NCBI RefSeq assembly: GCF_006494655.1
Contig: NZ_VHIM01000009.1
Location: 102,095-166,094, forward strand
Origin: Arthrobacter agilis
GTDB taxonomy: Bacteria > Actinomycetota > Actinomycetes > Actinomycetales > Micrococcaceae
Length of the DNA: 64,000 nucleotides
Reading direction: 5' to 3'
In this document: piece by piece, positions 7,857 through 17,715 of the stretch
How the letters are laid out: each line of letters opens with the position of its first letter
Position numbering within the stretch: position 1 is the stretch's first letter
Made by a program: the position numbers and the translations under genes
Notes under the pieces: model-generated
Told to the model about the DNA's origin: nothing
The model's input: the letters and a program-made list of their open reading frames with translations, nothing else
The model's database searches: none

Positions 7857-8597
7857 TCATCCCGTACTTTCCAGGCGTGGCGTGCCCGGCCGCTCCGCGC
7901 TCCCGAGCCGCCAGGTCTTCCGGTGGTGGTCGCTGGGCCCCACGGCGTCGATGGCGCCCCTGTGCATCCCGGTGGCGTATCCCTTGTTGACCTCCCAGCC
8001 GAACGCCGGGTGCTCGGCCGCGAGGGCGACCATCAAGGCGTCACGCTCCACCTTCGCGAGCACGCTCGCCGCAGCGACGCTCAGGCAGGTGAGATCCGCC
8101 TTGATCTTCGTGTGGACGGGCGCGGCGCAGCCGCGTGTCCGGTCCGGCAGGGCATCCCCTCCAGTGGGGAAGAGGACGTCCTGCGACGGAGCGGAGAGCC
8201 AGTCGTGATTGCCGTCGAGCACGACGACGTCGGGCGTGAGATCCTCGAGCACGGAATCCCAGGCGCGACCTCCGGCGGTCCGGAGCGCAGCCATGAGTCC
8301 CAGGGCGTCGATCTCCGCTGCGCTCGCGTGCCCGACGGCGGACGCCACGGACCAGCGACGGATGCGCGGCACGAGCGCCACACGCTCGGCGGGAGTCAGC
8401 AGCTTGCTGTCACGCACGCCGCGGAGCCCCGCCGCGGAGGCGAGATCCACGACGACGATGCCGACCGACACGGGTCCCGCCAGCGCGCCCCTGCCCACCT
8501 CGTCGCAGCCGGCGACGAAGCGGTGGCCCAGGTCGAGGAAGGTCTTCTCGAACCTCAGGGTGGGAGCCTTCGATCTCTTGCCCCGCGGCCGCGTCAT
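7857..8597 (-). CDS. rnhB: Ribonuclease HII
   Basis: Removes ribonucleotides from DNA and RNA from RNA:DNA hybrids. The active-site acidic residues are visible in [19 protein letters not shown] (Asp-Glu), [10 protein letters not shown] (Asp), and the later [21 protein letters not shown] segment (Asp). The closing region [21 protein letters not shown] is typical. The frame stays open far upstream, but the ATG at 8597 overlaps the lepB stop as ATGA and gives 246 residues, the expected size. A basic N-terminal stretch (TRPRGKRSK) precedes the domain. Confidence 0.94.
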   Translation of the reverse strand: MTRPRGKRSKAPTLRFEKTFLDLGHRFVAGCDEVGRGALAGPVSVGIVVVDLASAAGLRGVRDSKLLTPAERVALVPRIRRWSVASAVGHASAAEIDALGLMAALRTAGGRAWDSVLEDLTPDVVVLDGNHDWLSAPSQDVLFPTGGDALPDRTRGCAAPVHTKIKADLTCLSVAAASVLAKVERDALMVALAAEHPAFGWEVNKGYATGMHRGAIDAVGPSDHHRKTWRLGSAERPGTPRLESTG

Positions 8598-9451
8598 GGG
8601 CCCGACGGTGTGGGCCGCGCAGCCGCCTCCGGGTCGGGGATGCCGTCGAAGACGTCGGGGTAATTTCCGAGGAAACCGATGCGGTTGAGGGGCCAGGCGA
8701 TGACGGCCGCCTTGCCCTCGATGTCCTCGACGCTGACGAAACCCTCCCCCGGCTTGTCCCGATTGGCCCGCGAGTCGGCGGATGCGTTTCGGTGATCGCC
8801 CATGACCCAGACCTTCCCCTCGGGCACGACGACGTCGAACGGGGTGTCCGACGGGTTCGCGCCGGGGAACAGGTAGGGCTCGTCCAGCGGTTCGCCGTTG
8901 ACCGTGATGCGGCCCTCGGCGTCGCAGCAGATGACCTGGTCCCCGGCGAGCCCGATCACGCGCTTCACGAGATGCTGCTGGGACTCGTCGGGGGCGAGGC
9001 CGATGAAGATCAGGGCTTCCTTGAACCAGCCGACCTGGGATTCGGCCTGCGGGGGCAGCCACCCTTCGGTGTCGCGGAAAACCACGATGTCACCGCGCTG
9101 GAGGTCGAAGGGCTGCGGCACGAGCTGGTTCACGAAGATGCGGTCGTCGATCTCGAGGGTCTCCTCCATCGAACCCGAGGGGATGAAGAACGCTCGGAAG
9201 AGGAAGGTCTTGATGAGGAAGGAGAGGAGCAGCGCGATCACCACGATCGTGGCGATCTCCTTCAGCCAGGCCCCGAATCCGCGGTCCGATTCCTTCCTGT
9301 CCTGTGGGGTGTGCGAGGACCGGGAGGCCCGCCTGGAGGTCCCCTCAGCGCTCTGGGCGTCCGCCGCTCCCCCGGATTCCTGGGAGTGGACGGGATCCGT
9401 GGCGGGTGCCTCGGCCCCCGCCGGCGACTTCCTGCGGAAGCTGCGTGCCAT
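8594..9451 (-). CDS. lepB: Signal peptidase I (first of two)
   Basis: Membrane serine protease that removes signal peptides from exported proteins. An unusually long hydrophilic N-terminal region (about residues 1-58, rich in Ser, Ala, Arg and Asp) precedes one transmembrane segment ([20 protein letters not shown]). The catalytic serine is in [17 protein letters not shown] and the general-base lysine in [11 protein letters not shown]; box E is [12 protein letters not shown]. It overlaps rnhB by ATGA. A second lepB is immediately upstream; tandem signal peptidases are common in actinobacteria such as Streptomyces. Confidence 0.94.
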   Translation of the reverse strand: MARSFRRKSPAGAEAPATDPVHSQESGGAADAQSAEGTSRRASRSSHTPQDRKESDRGFGAWLKEIATIVVIALLLSFLIKTFLFRAFFIPSGSMEETLEIDDRIFVNQLVPQPFDLQRGDIVVFRDTEGWLPPQAESQVGWFKEALIFIGLAPDESQQHLVKRVIGLAGDQVICCDAEGRITVNGEPLDEPYLFPGANPSDTPFDVVVPEGKVWVMGDHRNASADSRANRDKPGEGFVSVEDIEGKAAVIAWPLNRIGFLGNYPDVFDGIPDPEAAARPTPSGP

Positions 9452-9542
9452 GTGCTGATGTCCTCCGGGATCGTGGTGGCCGGCGGTCGTCCCACCGACG
9501 GCATTGCTGCGTGGGCGGGGTTCTGCCGCCCGGCCCGTCGGC

Positions 9543-10226
9543 TCAGCCGTCGTGCCGTTCGAGCGGCCCGAACCGGTCCACAGGCCAGACTAGCTGAAAG
9601 GCCCGCCCGATGATCCGTTCCCCGGGTACGAGTCCTCCTCCGGGAGCGCCCAGCAGGGACCTCGAGTCCATGGACACGGACCGGTGGTCGCCGAGCAGCC
9701 AGACCCGTCCGTCGGGAACGACGACGTCGAAGGCCTGCTCGCTCGGGACGTCGCCGGGGAAGACGTACGGTTCGTCCACGGCGCGTCCATTGACCCTCAA
9801 CCGACCGTCCTCGGCGCAGCAGACCACGCGGTCTCCGGCGACGCCGACGACGCGCTTGATGTAGACGGTGTCGCTTCCTGCCAGGCCGAGCCACTGGCCG
9901 GCACCCGCGATGACCCGCTGCGGGAGGCTCCGCTGGTCGGTGATGGGATCGAAGGAACCCCTGCCGTCGAACACCACCACATCCCCCCGCCGCACATCGG
10001 CCCCGGTGTCCTCGAGTTTGTTCACGAGAACGCGGTCCCCTTCCGTCAGGAGTGGTTCCATCGATCCGGAGGGGATGAAGTACACGTCGATCAGGAACGC
10101 GCGGACCAGGCCGGTGATGACGGCCGCGACGAGGATGGCGGAGAACACGAAACGCCAGCCCGTTCGACGGGACCGGCGTTTCGTGTGCTCTCCGACTGCG
10201 CGTCGGGAAGCGGGGGTTTCATGCAC
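9543..10226 (-). CDS. lepB: Signal peptidase I (second of two)
   Basis: Paralogue of the neighbouring signal peptidase, 227 residues. A basic N-terminus (KRRSRRTGWR) leads into one membrane segment (FVFSAILVAAVITGLVRAFL). The catalytic serine is in [18 protein letters not shown], the lysine in YIKRVVGVAGDRVVCC, and box E is LLGDHRSVSMDSR. Compared with the other copy it lacks the long N-terminal extension and differs in the substrate-facing region, suggesting different precursor preferences (inference). The GTG start lacks a clear ribosome-binding site but lies about ten bases after the rplS stop, so coupled translation is likely. Confidence 0.93.
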   Translation of the reverse strand: MHETPASRRAVGEHTKRRSRRTGWRFVFSAILVAAVITGLVRAFLIDVYFIPSGSMEPLLTEGDRVLVNKLEDTGADVRRGDVVVFDGRGSFDPITDQRSLPQRVIAGAGQWLGLAGSDTVYIKRVVGVAGDRVVCCAEDGRLRVNGRAVDEPYVFPGDVPSEQAFDVVVPDGRVWLLGDHRSVSMDSRSLLGAPGGGLVPGERIIGRAFQLVWPVDRFGPLERHDG

Positions 10227-10235
10227 CAGGAGAGG

Positions 10236-10595
10236 TTACTTGACCGTCTTGGGGTCGCGCTTCTCCTTGATCTTGGCTGCCTTGCCGCGCAGTTCACGCA
10301 TGTAGTACAGCTTGGCGCGGCGCACGTCGCCCCGGGAGACGAGCTCGATCTTGTCCAGCACCGGGCTGTGGACGGGGAACGTACGCTCCACGCCGACGCC
10401 GAAGCTGACCTTGCGGACCGTGAAGGTCTCGCGGATGCCGTCACCCTGGCGGCCGAGGACGAACCCCTTGAAGATCTGAACACGGGTGTTCTTGCCTTCG
10501 ATGATGTTGACGTGGACGTTGACGGTGTCTCCGGCGCGGAAGTCGGGGACGTTGTCGCGGAAGGATCCGGCGTCGACGGAATCGAGAATGTGCAT
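10236..10595 (-). CDS. rplS: 50S ribosomal protein L19
   Basis: Large-subunit protein at the interface with the small subunit. The 119-residue sequence has the family core [43 protein letters not shown] and [39 protein letters not shown]. The ATG at 10595 is preferred to upstream alternatives because AGGAG lies about seven bases before it. It follows trmD in the conserved rpsP-rimM-trmD-rplS order, but with a gap of about 210 bases that may hold its own promoter. Confidence 0.97.
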   Translation of the reverse strand: MHILDSVDAGSFRDNVPDFRAGDTVNVHVNIIEGKNTRVQIFKGFVLGRQGDGIRETFTVRKVSFGVGVERTFPVHSPVLDKIELVSRGDVRRAKLYYMRELRGKAAKIKEKRDPKTVK

Positions 10596-10805
10596 TGTCG
10601 TACTCCTGGTGAACGCCACAGGTCATTCACGTGGGTCACGGCGATCAAGGACAGGACGAAGCCCGGGCAATGTCGCCGAAGAGATTGTCCCGGCCGATCC
10701 GAAGGCTCGGTGGCCGGTGTGAGACTGTTGGCAGGACGCCCCCTGTGGCAGGGTCCGGCCCAGTGGACACAATCCATCATTGTTCCACAATCGCGGCCCC
10801 AACCG
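10596..10805 (-). other. trmD-rplS intergenic leader region
   Basis: About 210 bases separate trmD from rplS on the minus strand, far more than between other genes of the block. An imperfect inverted repeat (TTGTGGAACAATGATGGATTGTG, minus strand) lies near the trmD end. I see no defined terminator or named leader motif. A separate rplS promoter or autoregulatory leader is possible but not demonstrated. Confidence 0.35.
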
Positions 10806-11594
10806 CTAATGGGCGGGGCGCGTGAGCCTGCCGTCGACGACGTCGAATCCGGCTCCGCGGAGCGCCGCGAGATCCGCTTTCGTCAGCGCTGTCGCGTCGA
10901 CGTCCGCGAGGAGATCCGGCCGCCGGTCTGCGGTGCGCCGGAACTGCTCCACCCGCCGCCACTGGGCGATCTTCGCGTGGTTTCCGCTGAGCAGGACCTC
11001 CGGGACGTCGCGGCCGCGCCAGGACGACGGCTTGGTGTAGACGGGGTATTCCAGGAGCCCGTCGGAGTGCGATTCCTCCACGAGGGACTCCGGGTTGCCG
11101 ACCACGCCGGGAATGAGCCGGCCCACCGCCTCGACCATGGCCAGCACGGCGACCTCGCCGCCGTTCAGCACATAGTCGCCGAGCGAGACGGGCCGGACGT
11201 CGAAACCGTCCCGGGCCCACTCGATGGCACGCTCGTCGATGCCCTCGTACCGGCCGCAGGCGAAGACCAGGTGATCGAGGGACGCCATGTCGTGGGCCAT
11301 GGCCTGATCGAACACCGCGCCGGCCGGCGACGGTACGACCAGAGTGGGGCGGTCGGGAGACGGCGCGTCCGCCAGCACGGCATCCAGCGCCTGTGCCCAC
11401 GGCTCCGGCTTCATGACCATGCCCGCGCCACCACCGTAGGGTGTGTCATCCACGGTGCGGTGCCGGTCGGTGGTGAACGTGCGCAGATCGTGCACACGTA
11501 CATCGAGGACGCCGTCCTGCCGCGCCTTGCCGATCAGTGACAGCTCGAGCGCGGCGAGGTACTCCGGGAAGATGGAGACGACGTCGATGCGCAC
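10806..11594 (-). CDS. trmD: tRNA (guanine-37-N1)-methyltransferase
   Basis: Methylates G37 next to the anticodon using S-adenosylmethionine, preventing +1 frameshifting. The knotted SPOUT fold is recognisable from VVSIFPEYL, the [16 protein letters not shown] loop, the cofactor-binding [14 protein letters not shown] and [20 protein letters not shown], followed by [21 protein letters not shown]. It is 262 residues, normal for the family. The start codon is GTG, overlapping the rimM stop by one base (TAGTG), so translation is coupled. Confidence 0.96.
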   Translation of the reverse strand: MRIDVVSIFPEYLAALELSLIGKARQDGVLDVRVHDLRTFTTDRHRTVDDTPYGGGAGMVMKPEPWAQALDAVLADAPSPDRPTLVVPSPAGAVFDQAMAHDMASLDHLVFACGRYEGIDERAIEWARDGFDVRPVSLGDYVLNGGEVAVLAMVEAVGRLIPGVVGNPESLVEESHSDGLLEYPVYTKPSSWRGRDVPEVLLSGNHAKIAQWRRVEQFRRTADRRPDLLADVDATALTKADLAALRGAGFDVVDGRLTRPAH

Positions 11595-12223
11595 TAGTCG
11601 CGCGCCTGGCCTTCGGCCGTGACGCGCGCGGTGTCGGGGGCGTCCCCGGGAGCGGCCTCGCCCGGGAGGTCCGGAGCGGCGTCGTCGCCGTCGTCCGGGG
11701 CCTGGTTGGAACCGGGCGTGTTGAGGTCGAAGAGTCCCGCCGGCGGGACGATGACGACGAAGCCCTCGTCGGGGTTCACCTCGGGAACGATGGAGCCGAC
11801 GAAGGGTACGAACGCCTCGTGTCCGCCCGTGAGTTCGACGACCAGGAGGTCCTGCACCGCCATCGTGCGCAGGGCGGTCACCCTCCCGACGGGCGCACCG
11901 TCCACCCGGGCCTCGAGCCCCACGAGCTCGTGCTCGTACCAGGAGTCGTCGTCATCATCCTCGGTGCCGGTGGTGTCGATGAAGAGCTGGGCGCCGCGCA
12001 GCGTCTCCGCAGCGTTGCGGTCGGCCACCTGCTCGAACGCGACGATCAGGATGTCCTTGTTCCAGCGGGCCTTCGCGACGGTCAGCTCCGGCACCTTCGC
12101 GCCTTCGACCCGGAACGTCTCCCCTGCGTCGAAGCGGTCCTCGGGGGCGTCCGTGAAGAGCTGGACCGTGACCTCACCCTTGATGCCGTGGGGCTTCCCG
12201 ATCCTGGCGACGAGTACATCCAT
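11594..12223 (-). CDS. rimM: Ribosome maturation factor RimM
   Basis: Assists assembly of the 30S head domain and binds S19. The N-terminal beta-barrel opens [20 protein letters not shown]; the PRC-barrel half contains [44 protein letters not shown] and [22 protein letters not shown]. The last 35 residues or so are acidic and low-complexity, longer than in many homologues. The start at 12223 fits the conserved opening although the frame is open further upstream. It lies downstream of khpA across a large hairpin. Confidence 0.94.
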   Translation of the reverse strand: MDVLVARIGKPHGIKGEVTVQLFTDAPEDRFDAGETFRVEGAKVPELTVAKARWNKDILIVAFEQVADRNAAETLRGAQLFIDTTGTEDDDDDSWYEHELVGLEARVDGAPVGRVTALRTMAVQDLLVVELTGGHEAFVPFVGSIVPEVNPDEGFVVIVPPAGLFDLNTPGSNQAPDDGDDAAPDLPGEAAPGDAPDTARVTAEGQARD

Positions 12224-12275
12224 GGTGGTGCTCCTGCTGTTGGGCCGATGCGGCGGTGGAAGAGGGTGGAACATG

Positions 12276-12318
12276 AGATCGGCCCCACCGCCAGGTCCTG
12301 GTGGTGGGGCCGATCTCG
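12276..12318 (-). other. Long perfect hairpin between khpA and rimM
   Basis: GAGATCGGCCCCACC (12276-12290) and its exact complement (12304-12318) form a 15-bp perfect stem. The inner bases CCAG/CTGG continue it after one wobble pair, giving about 20 bp around a 3-base loop. No T-run follows on the minus strand, so it is not a classical terminator. It sits inside the rpsP-khpA-rimM-trmD transcription unit and could be an attenuator or an RNase III processing site (inference). Confidence 0.75.
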
Positions 12319-12341
12319 GCGTTCCTGCACTGCTCGGGGCG

Positions 12342-12587
12342 TCAGCCTCGGCGACGGTCGGTGTCGACGACGTCCACGCGGACCGGTTCGCCGTCCGCGA
12401 GGGCGGCGACCACCGTGCGCAGTGCACGGGCGGTGCGGCCCTGACGTCCGATCACGCGACCCAGGTCCTCCTGGTGCACGCGAACCTCCAGAGTCTCGCC
12501 GCGACGGTTGTTCTTCGCGGAGACCCGGACGTCGTCCGGGTTGTCGACGATACCGCGGACGAGGTGCTCCAGGGCGTCGGCGAGCAA
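12342..12587 (-). CDS. khpA: KH-domain RNA-binding protein KhpA
   Basis: An 81-residue single KH-domain protein that in Gram-positive bacteria binds RNA, usually with KhpB. The nucleic-acid-binding GxxG loop is seen in LGRVIGRQGRTARALRTVV, preceded by VRVSAKNNRRGETLEVRVHQED. The start is TTG at 12587, one base after the rpsP stop (TAA), with GAGG about eight bases upstream inside rpsP. The rpsP-khpA-rimM-trmD arrangement is conserved in Gram-positive bacteria. Confidence 0.93.
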   Translation of the reverse strand: MLADALEHLVRGIVDNPDDVRVSAKNNRRGETLEVRVHQEDLGRVIGRQGRTARALRTVVAALADGEPVRVDVVDTDRRRG

Positions 12588-12588
12588 C

Positions 12589-12993
12589 TTACTCTGCCTC
12601 GGTGGCTTCCGTGGCGGTGTCGTCGGCCTTCTTCGCCTTCGGCGTGATGGCCTCGGGGACGATCACGGAACCCTTCTCGGGGGCGACGAAGGATTCCTTG
12701 GGCGCCTTGGTCCTCAGGGTGCCTTCCTGGCCCTTGAGTCCCTTGAACTTCTGCCAGTCACCCGTGATCTTGAGGAGCACGGAGACCTGCTCGGTCGGCT
12801 GGGCGCCGACGCCGAGCCAGTACTGGGCCCGATCGGAGTCGATCTCGATGAACGAGGGCTCCTCGGTGGGGTTGTACTTGCCGATCTCTTCGAGGGCACG
12901 GCCATCACGCTTGGAGCGTGCATCCATGACGACGACACGGTAGAACGGTGCGCGGATCTTGCCCATGCGCTTGAGGCGAATCTTTACGGCCAC
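12589..12993 (-). CDS. rpsP: 30S ribosomal protein S16
   Basis: Small-subunit assembly protein. The start [20 protein letters not shown] and the core [42 protein letters not shown] match the family. The GTG at 12993 is chosen because AAGGAG lies upstream; an in-frame GTG four codons earlier overlaps that motif. After the standard domain of about 80 residues there is an acidic/alanine-rich extension of about 50 residues, which is common in actinobacterial S16. It is the first gene of the minus-strand block. Confidence 0.96.
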   Translation of the reverse strand: MAVKIRLKRMGKIRAPFYRVVVMDARSKRDGRALEEIGKYNPTEEPSFIEIDSDRAQYWLGVGAQPTEQVSVLLKITGDWQKFKGLKGQEGTLRTKAPKESFVAPEKGSVIVPEAITPKAKKADDTATEATEAE

Positions 12994-13146
12994 TTGTGTG
13001 GTCACTCCTTGTTAACGAAAAGGGGCGAACCCGTCATCCTGCTCCCGTGGGGCGGGCCATTCATGGGGGTTCAAAGGACACAATGCGCGCAGAGAGAGGG
13101 GCTGCACGGATCGAGTACGGCTCTATTGTGCCAGATGGCTCCGGCT

Positions 13147-14046
13147 TTAGGCGATTCCGTCGGCGCCCGGCCCCGTCGTGACCCTCAGCTGGTTCTTCCA
13201 CGGGTCCTCGAAGCGCAGTTCCTCCCCCGTGTGCCGGCTCTCGATGCCTGCGACGGACAGACGGTCGGCGAGCGCCGCCACCTCGTCGGCGCCCGGCACG
13301 CGGATGAGGACCTCCCCGAGCCCGAGGGTGTCCCGGCGCGGGCCGGCCCCCCTGCTGTTCCAGACGTTCATCGCCATGTGGTGGTGGTACCCGCCCGCGG
13401 AGACGAAGAGTGCCTGGTCGTGCCACCCGGCGGTGCGCTCGAAGCCGAGCGCCTCCACGTAGAACCGGTGCGCGGTCCCGACGTCTCCGACCTGGAGATG
13501 GACGTGCCCGACGGCGGCACCCCTCGACTCGGCCTGCGTCATCGCGTCCTCGGTCAGGTGCTGCTCGAGGTAGTCCCTGGGCGGAAGGGGCAGGCTGTCC
13601 ATGACCACGGTGCGTGCGCCGCCGTCGCCGGGGGTCCATGCCCAGCTCTCCCTCGGCCGGTCGACGTAGAGCTCGATCCCGTTGCCCTCCGGGTCGGTGA
13701 AGTAGAACGCCTCGCTGACGAGGTGGTCCGCGCTGCCGACGTAGGTACTCAGGGGGTGCTTGCCCGCCGAGGCGACGGCGGCGGCGAGGTCGGCGGGCTC
13801 CTCGAAGAGGAGCGCGGTGTGGAACAGGCCGGCCTGGCCGGGCGGCGGCAGCCGCAGGTGCCCTGCCGATTCGAGGCGGAGGACCGCGCTGCCGCGTCGA
13901 CCCAGAACGACGGCGTCCGTACCGTCCTCGAGCACCGCGAGCCCGAGCGCGGTGCGGTAGTAGGTGGACATGGCGGCGAGATCGCCGACCCTGAGGGTCA
14001 GGGTGCCCATGGTCGTGTCGGTGGGCAGCAGGTCCTGCGTCTGCAT
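13147..14046 (-). CDS. Two-domain VOC (glyoxalase/extradiol dioxygenase) family protein
   Basis: A 299-residue protein with two tandem VOC modules, similar to catechol-2,3-dioxygenase-like CatE/YfiE proteins. Module 1 (about 13-135) ends with FYFTDPEGNGIELYVDRP. Module 2 (about 175-290) begins GHVHLQVGDVGTAHRFYVEALGF and contains SAGGYHHHMAMNVWNS. Likely metal ligands are the histidine in GHVHLQV and the histidine cluster YHHH, with Glu in GIELYV from the first module. The substrate cannot be told from sequence. AAGGAG is seven bases upstream of the ATG. It is not obviously part of a catabolic operon. Confidence 0.8.
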   Translation of the reverse strand: MQTQDLLPTDTTMGTLTLRVGDLAAMSTYYRTALGLAVLEDGTDAVVLGRRGSAVLRLESAGHLRLPPPGQAGLFHTALLFEEPADLAAAVASAGKHPLSTYVGSADHLVSEAFYFTDPEGNGIELYVDRPRESWAWTPGDGGARTVVMDSLPLPPRDYLEQHLTEDAMTQAESRGAAVGHVHLQVGDVGTAHRFYVEALGFERTAGWHDQALFVSAGGYHHHMAMNVWNSRGAGPRRDTLGLGEVLIRVPGADEVAALADRLSVAGIESRHTGEELRFEDPWKNQLRVTTGPGADGIA

Positions 14047-14097
14047 GGGGAGCTCCTTGAAGTAGGTGTACTCCGTCCAACTACTTGAAGCTTCAAG

Positions 14098-15207
14098 TTA
14101 TTCCGCGCAGCGTCCAGCCACGACCCCACCCCGCAGGACGACGGCGTGCGGGGCCGCCAGGGTGCCGACGTCGAGCCGTGGATCCTCTGCACAGACGACG
14201 GCGTCCGCGCTCGCGCCCTCCTCGATACCGGGGAAGCCGAGCCAGGTACGCGCTGACCAGCAGGCTGCGTCGAGTGCTGCCACCGGTCCGAGTCCCGCCG
14301 TCGCGAGAGCGGCGATCTCGTCCGGGAGCCTGCCGTGCGCTATCACGCTGCCGGCATCCGTTCCCGCGAAGACGGGGACGCCGGCGTCGAAGGCCCGGCG
14401 GACCATCGCGTGGCGCCCGCCCCACAGCGCGCGCATGTGCGCCGCGTAGTCGGGGTACTTCCCGGCAGCGCCGGCCGCGATGGCGGGGAAGGTGTCGATG
14501 TTGATCAGCGTGGGGACGATCGCGACACCCTGCTCGACGAAACGCGGGATGTGCCGCGGCAGCATGCCCGTCGCATGCTCGATGCAGTCGATCCCCGCGT
14601 CCAGCATGGCGTCCAGTGTGTCCGCCGCGAAGCAGTGGGCCGTGACGCGGGCGCCCTCGGCGTGGGCGGCGGCCACGGCGTCGCTGAGTGCGGCCGGCGG
14701 GAATGCCGGCATCAGGTCGCCGACGGAGCGGTCGATCCAGTCGCCCACGATCTTGACCCAGCCGTCACCGCGGCGGGCCTGCTCCGCCACCGCCGCGGCC
14801 AGACCCTCCGGCTCCACCTCGACGGCGTAGTCCCGGAAGTACCGACCGGTTCTGGCCACATGACGCCCGGCGCGTACGAGCCGCGGCAGGTCGTCCCGCT
14901 GCTGGATCCACCGGGTGTCGTTGACCACCCCGGCGTCACGGATGAGCAGCGTGCCCGCATCGCGGTCCTGCAGGGCCTGCTCCTCGGCGAGACTGTCCGG
15001 CACGAGGCCGCGCCGGTCCAGCCCCACGTGACAGTGCGCATCGACGAGCCCGGGCAGCACCCAGCCCTCGATCACCCGGCCGGGACTGCCTGCAGGCCTC
15101 GCGAAGGTGAACCGTCCGGCCTGGAGGTACACGTCACGCACGGTCAGCGTCGGCGAGAGCAGGACGGTTCCGGTGAGGTGGGTGTAGCCGCCGTCGTCGA
15201 CACTCAT
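14098..15207 (-). CDS. Amidohydrolase-superfamily metal-dependent hydrolase
   Basis: A 369-residue TIM-barrel hydrolase of the imidazolonepropionase/prolidase-like amidohydrolase group. The metal-site signature is complete: HxH in GLVDAHCHVG, a possibly carbamylated lysine in GWVKIVGDW, histidines in ARVTAHCFAAD and CIEHATGM, and the final aspartate in VFAGTDAGS. The composite beta-sandwich (VLLSPTLTVRDVYLQAGRF ... GASADAVVCAEDPRLDVGTL) is formed by the two ends. The substrate is unknown. The ATG lies just after the stop of an upstream alpha/beta hydrolase on the same strand, so the two probably form a small operon. Confidence 0.85.
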   Translation of the reverse strand: MSVDDGGYTHLTGTVLLSPTLTVRDVYLQAGRFTFARPAGSPGRVIEGWVLPGLVDAHCHVGLDRRGLVPDSLAEEQALQDRDAGTLLIRDAGVVNDTRWIQQRDDLPRLVRAGRHVARTGRYFRDYAVEVEPEGLAAAVAEQARRGDGWVKIVGDWIDRSVGDLMPAFPPAALSDAVAAAHAEGARVTAHCFAADTLDAMLDAGIDCIEHATGMLPRHIPRFVEQGVAIVPTLINIDTFPAIAAGAAGKYPDYAAHMRALWGGRHAMVRRAFDAGVPVFAGTDAGSVIAHGRLPDEIAALATAGLGPVAALDAACWSARTWLGFPGIEEGASADAVVCAEDPRLDVGTLAAPHAVVLRGGVVAGRCAE

Positions 15208-15229
15208 GCTGTCCCGTCGCCGTCCGGGT

Positions 15230-15937
15230 TCATGCCACGGACTCCGCGGTGCCTGTCCGCAGGAAGGCGCGGATGAGCGCGTCCCCCTCCCGGGAATCGT
15301 GCGGGCGGTGCCCTCCGGGTGCCTGCCGATGGACCGCGCCCGTGCCGGCGAGGTAGTCGGCGACCTCCTCGTACAGCGGCTCCCAGCCGCCCGTCAGGAC
15401 GAAGGTCGGGACACCGGGGACGATCGACAGCGGCGCCTCCCACGGTGGACTGTGCAGCCTCAGTCGCGCGGCGCTGCGCCTGGCTTCGGCGGTCGTCGGA
15501 GGCTGCGCGTCCGCCGAGAAGGCACGGCGCACGAATTCCTGGAGGAACTCGTCGTCCGACATCGTGGTCCGGTCGGCGAACAGTGGCGTCATGAGGGCGA
15601 TGTGCGCGGCGGTCGCCGGGAGTTCCGCCGTCAGGGAGAAGCACGCGGGTTCCACCAGCGTCAGCGTGCGGACCAGGTCGGGCCGCTCCACCGCGAGCAT
15701 CATTGCGGCGACCGCCCCCTGGGAGTGCGCGACGACGTGGCCGCCGCCGCCCAGCGCCTCGGCGACGATTGCCTGGTCGCGGGCGTGGTCCGTCGGCTCC
15801 GGTTCCCCGGTCGTGGAGAAGCCGTGCCGTCGGACGTAGAGGCAGGCCAACTCGAGTGACAGCCCGTGCTGCCGGGGCCACGCCGCCGCTCCGAAGGACC
15901 CTGCACCGTGGACGAACACCACGCGTTCCGCCGGCAT
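15230..15937 (-). CDS. Alpha/beta hydrolase
   Basis: A 235-residue serine hydrolase. The oxyanion-hole motif VVFVHGAGSFG opens the protein, the nucleophile elbow is VVAHSQGAVAAM, and the late histidine is probably in APGGHRPHDSREGD. The acid is likely in the VLTGGWEPLYEEV region. No signal peptide is present, so it acts in the cytoplasm. It sits directly upstream of an amidohydrolase on the same strand. Substrate unknown. Confidence 0.82.
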   Translation of the reverse strand: MPAERVVFVHGAGSFGAAAWPRQHGLSLELACLYVRRHGFSTTGEPEPTDHARDQAIVAEALGGGGHVVAHSQGAVAAMMLAVERPDLVRTLTLVEPACFSLTAELPATAAHIALMTPLFADRTTMSDDEFLQEFVRRAFSADAQPPTTAEARRSAARLRLHSPPWEAPLSIVPGVPTFVLTGGWEPLYEEVADYLAGTGAVHRQAPGGHRPHDSREGDALIRAFLRTGTAESVA

Positions 15938-15985
15938 CAGCGTGCGGCGCGCCTGCTAGGCGCGGATGAGGCGGTCATGGCCGTG

Positions 15986-17572
<1,587 letters not shown>

Positions 17573-17715
17573 GTGCCGTGAACTACTTTCATCGGGGAGT
17601 AAGAAGGCTCAGCTCCCAAGGGTATCAACTGGGCATGGCGGACGAGCTACCGCACGACCGGCCGCTCCGGGCAAACGGGCAGGACACGCGCAGGGATACA
17701 TGGCAAGGTGAAACC

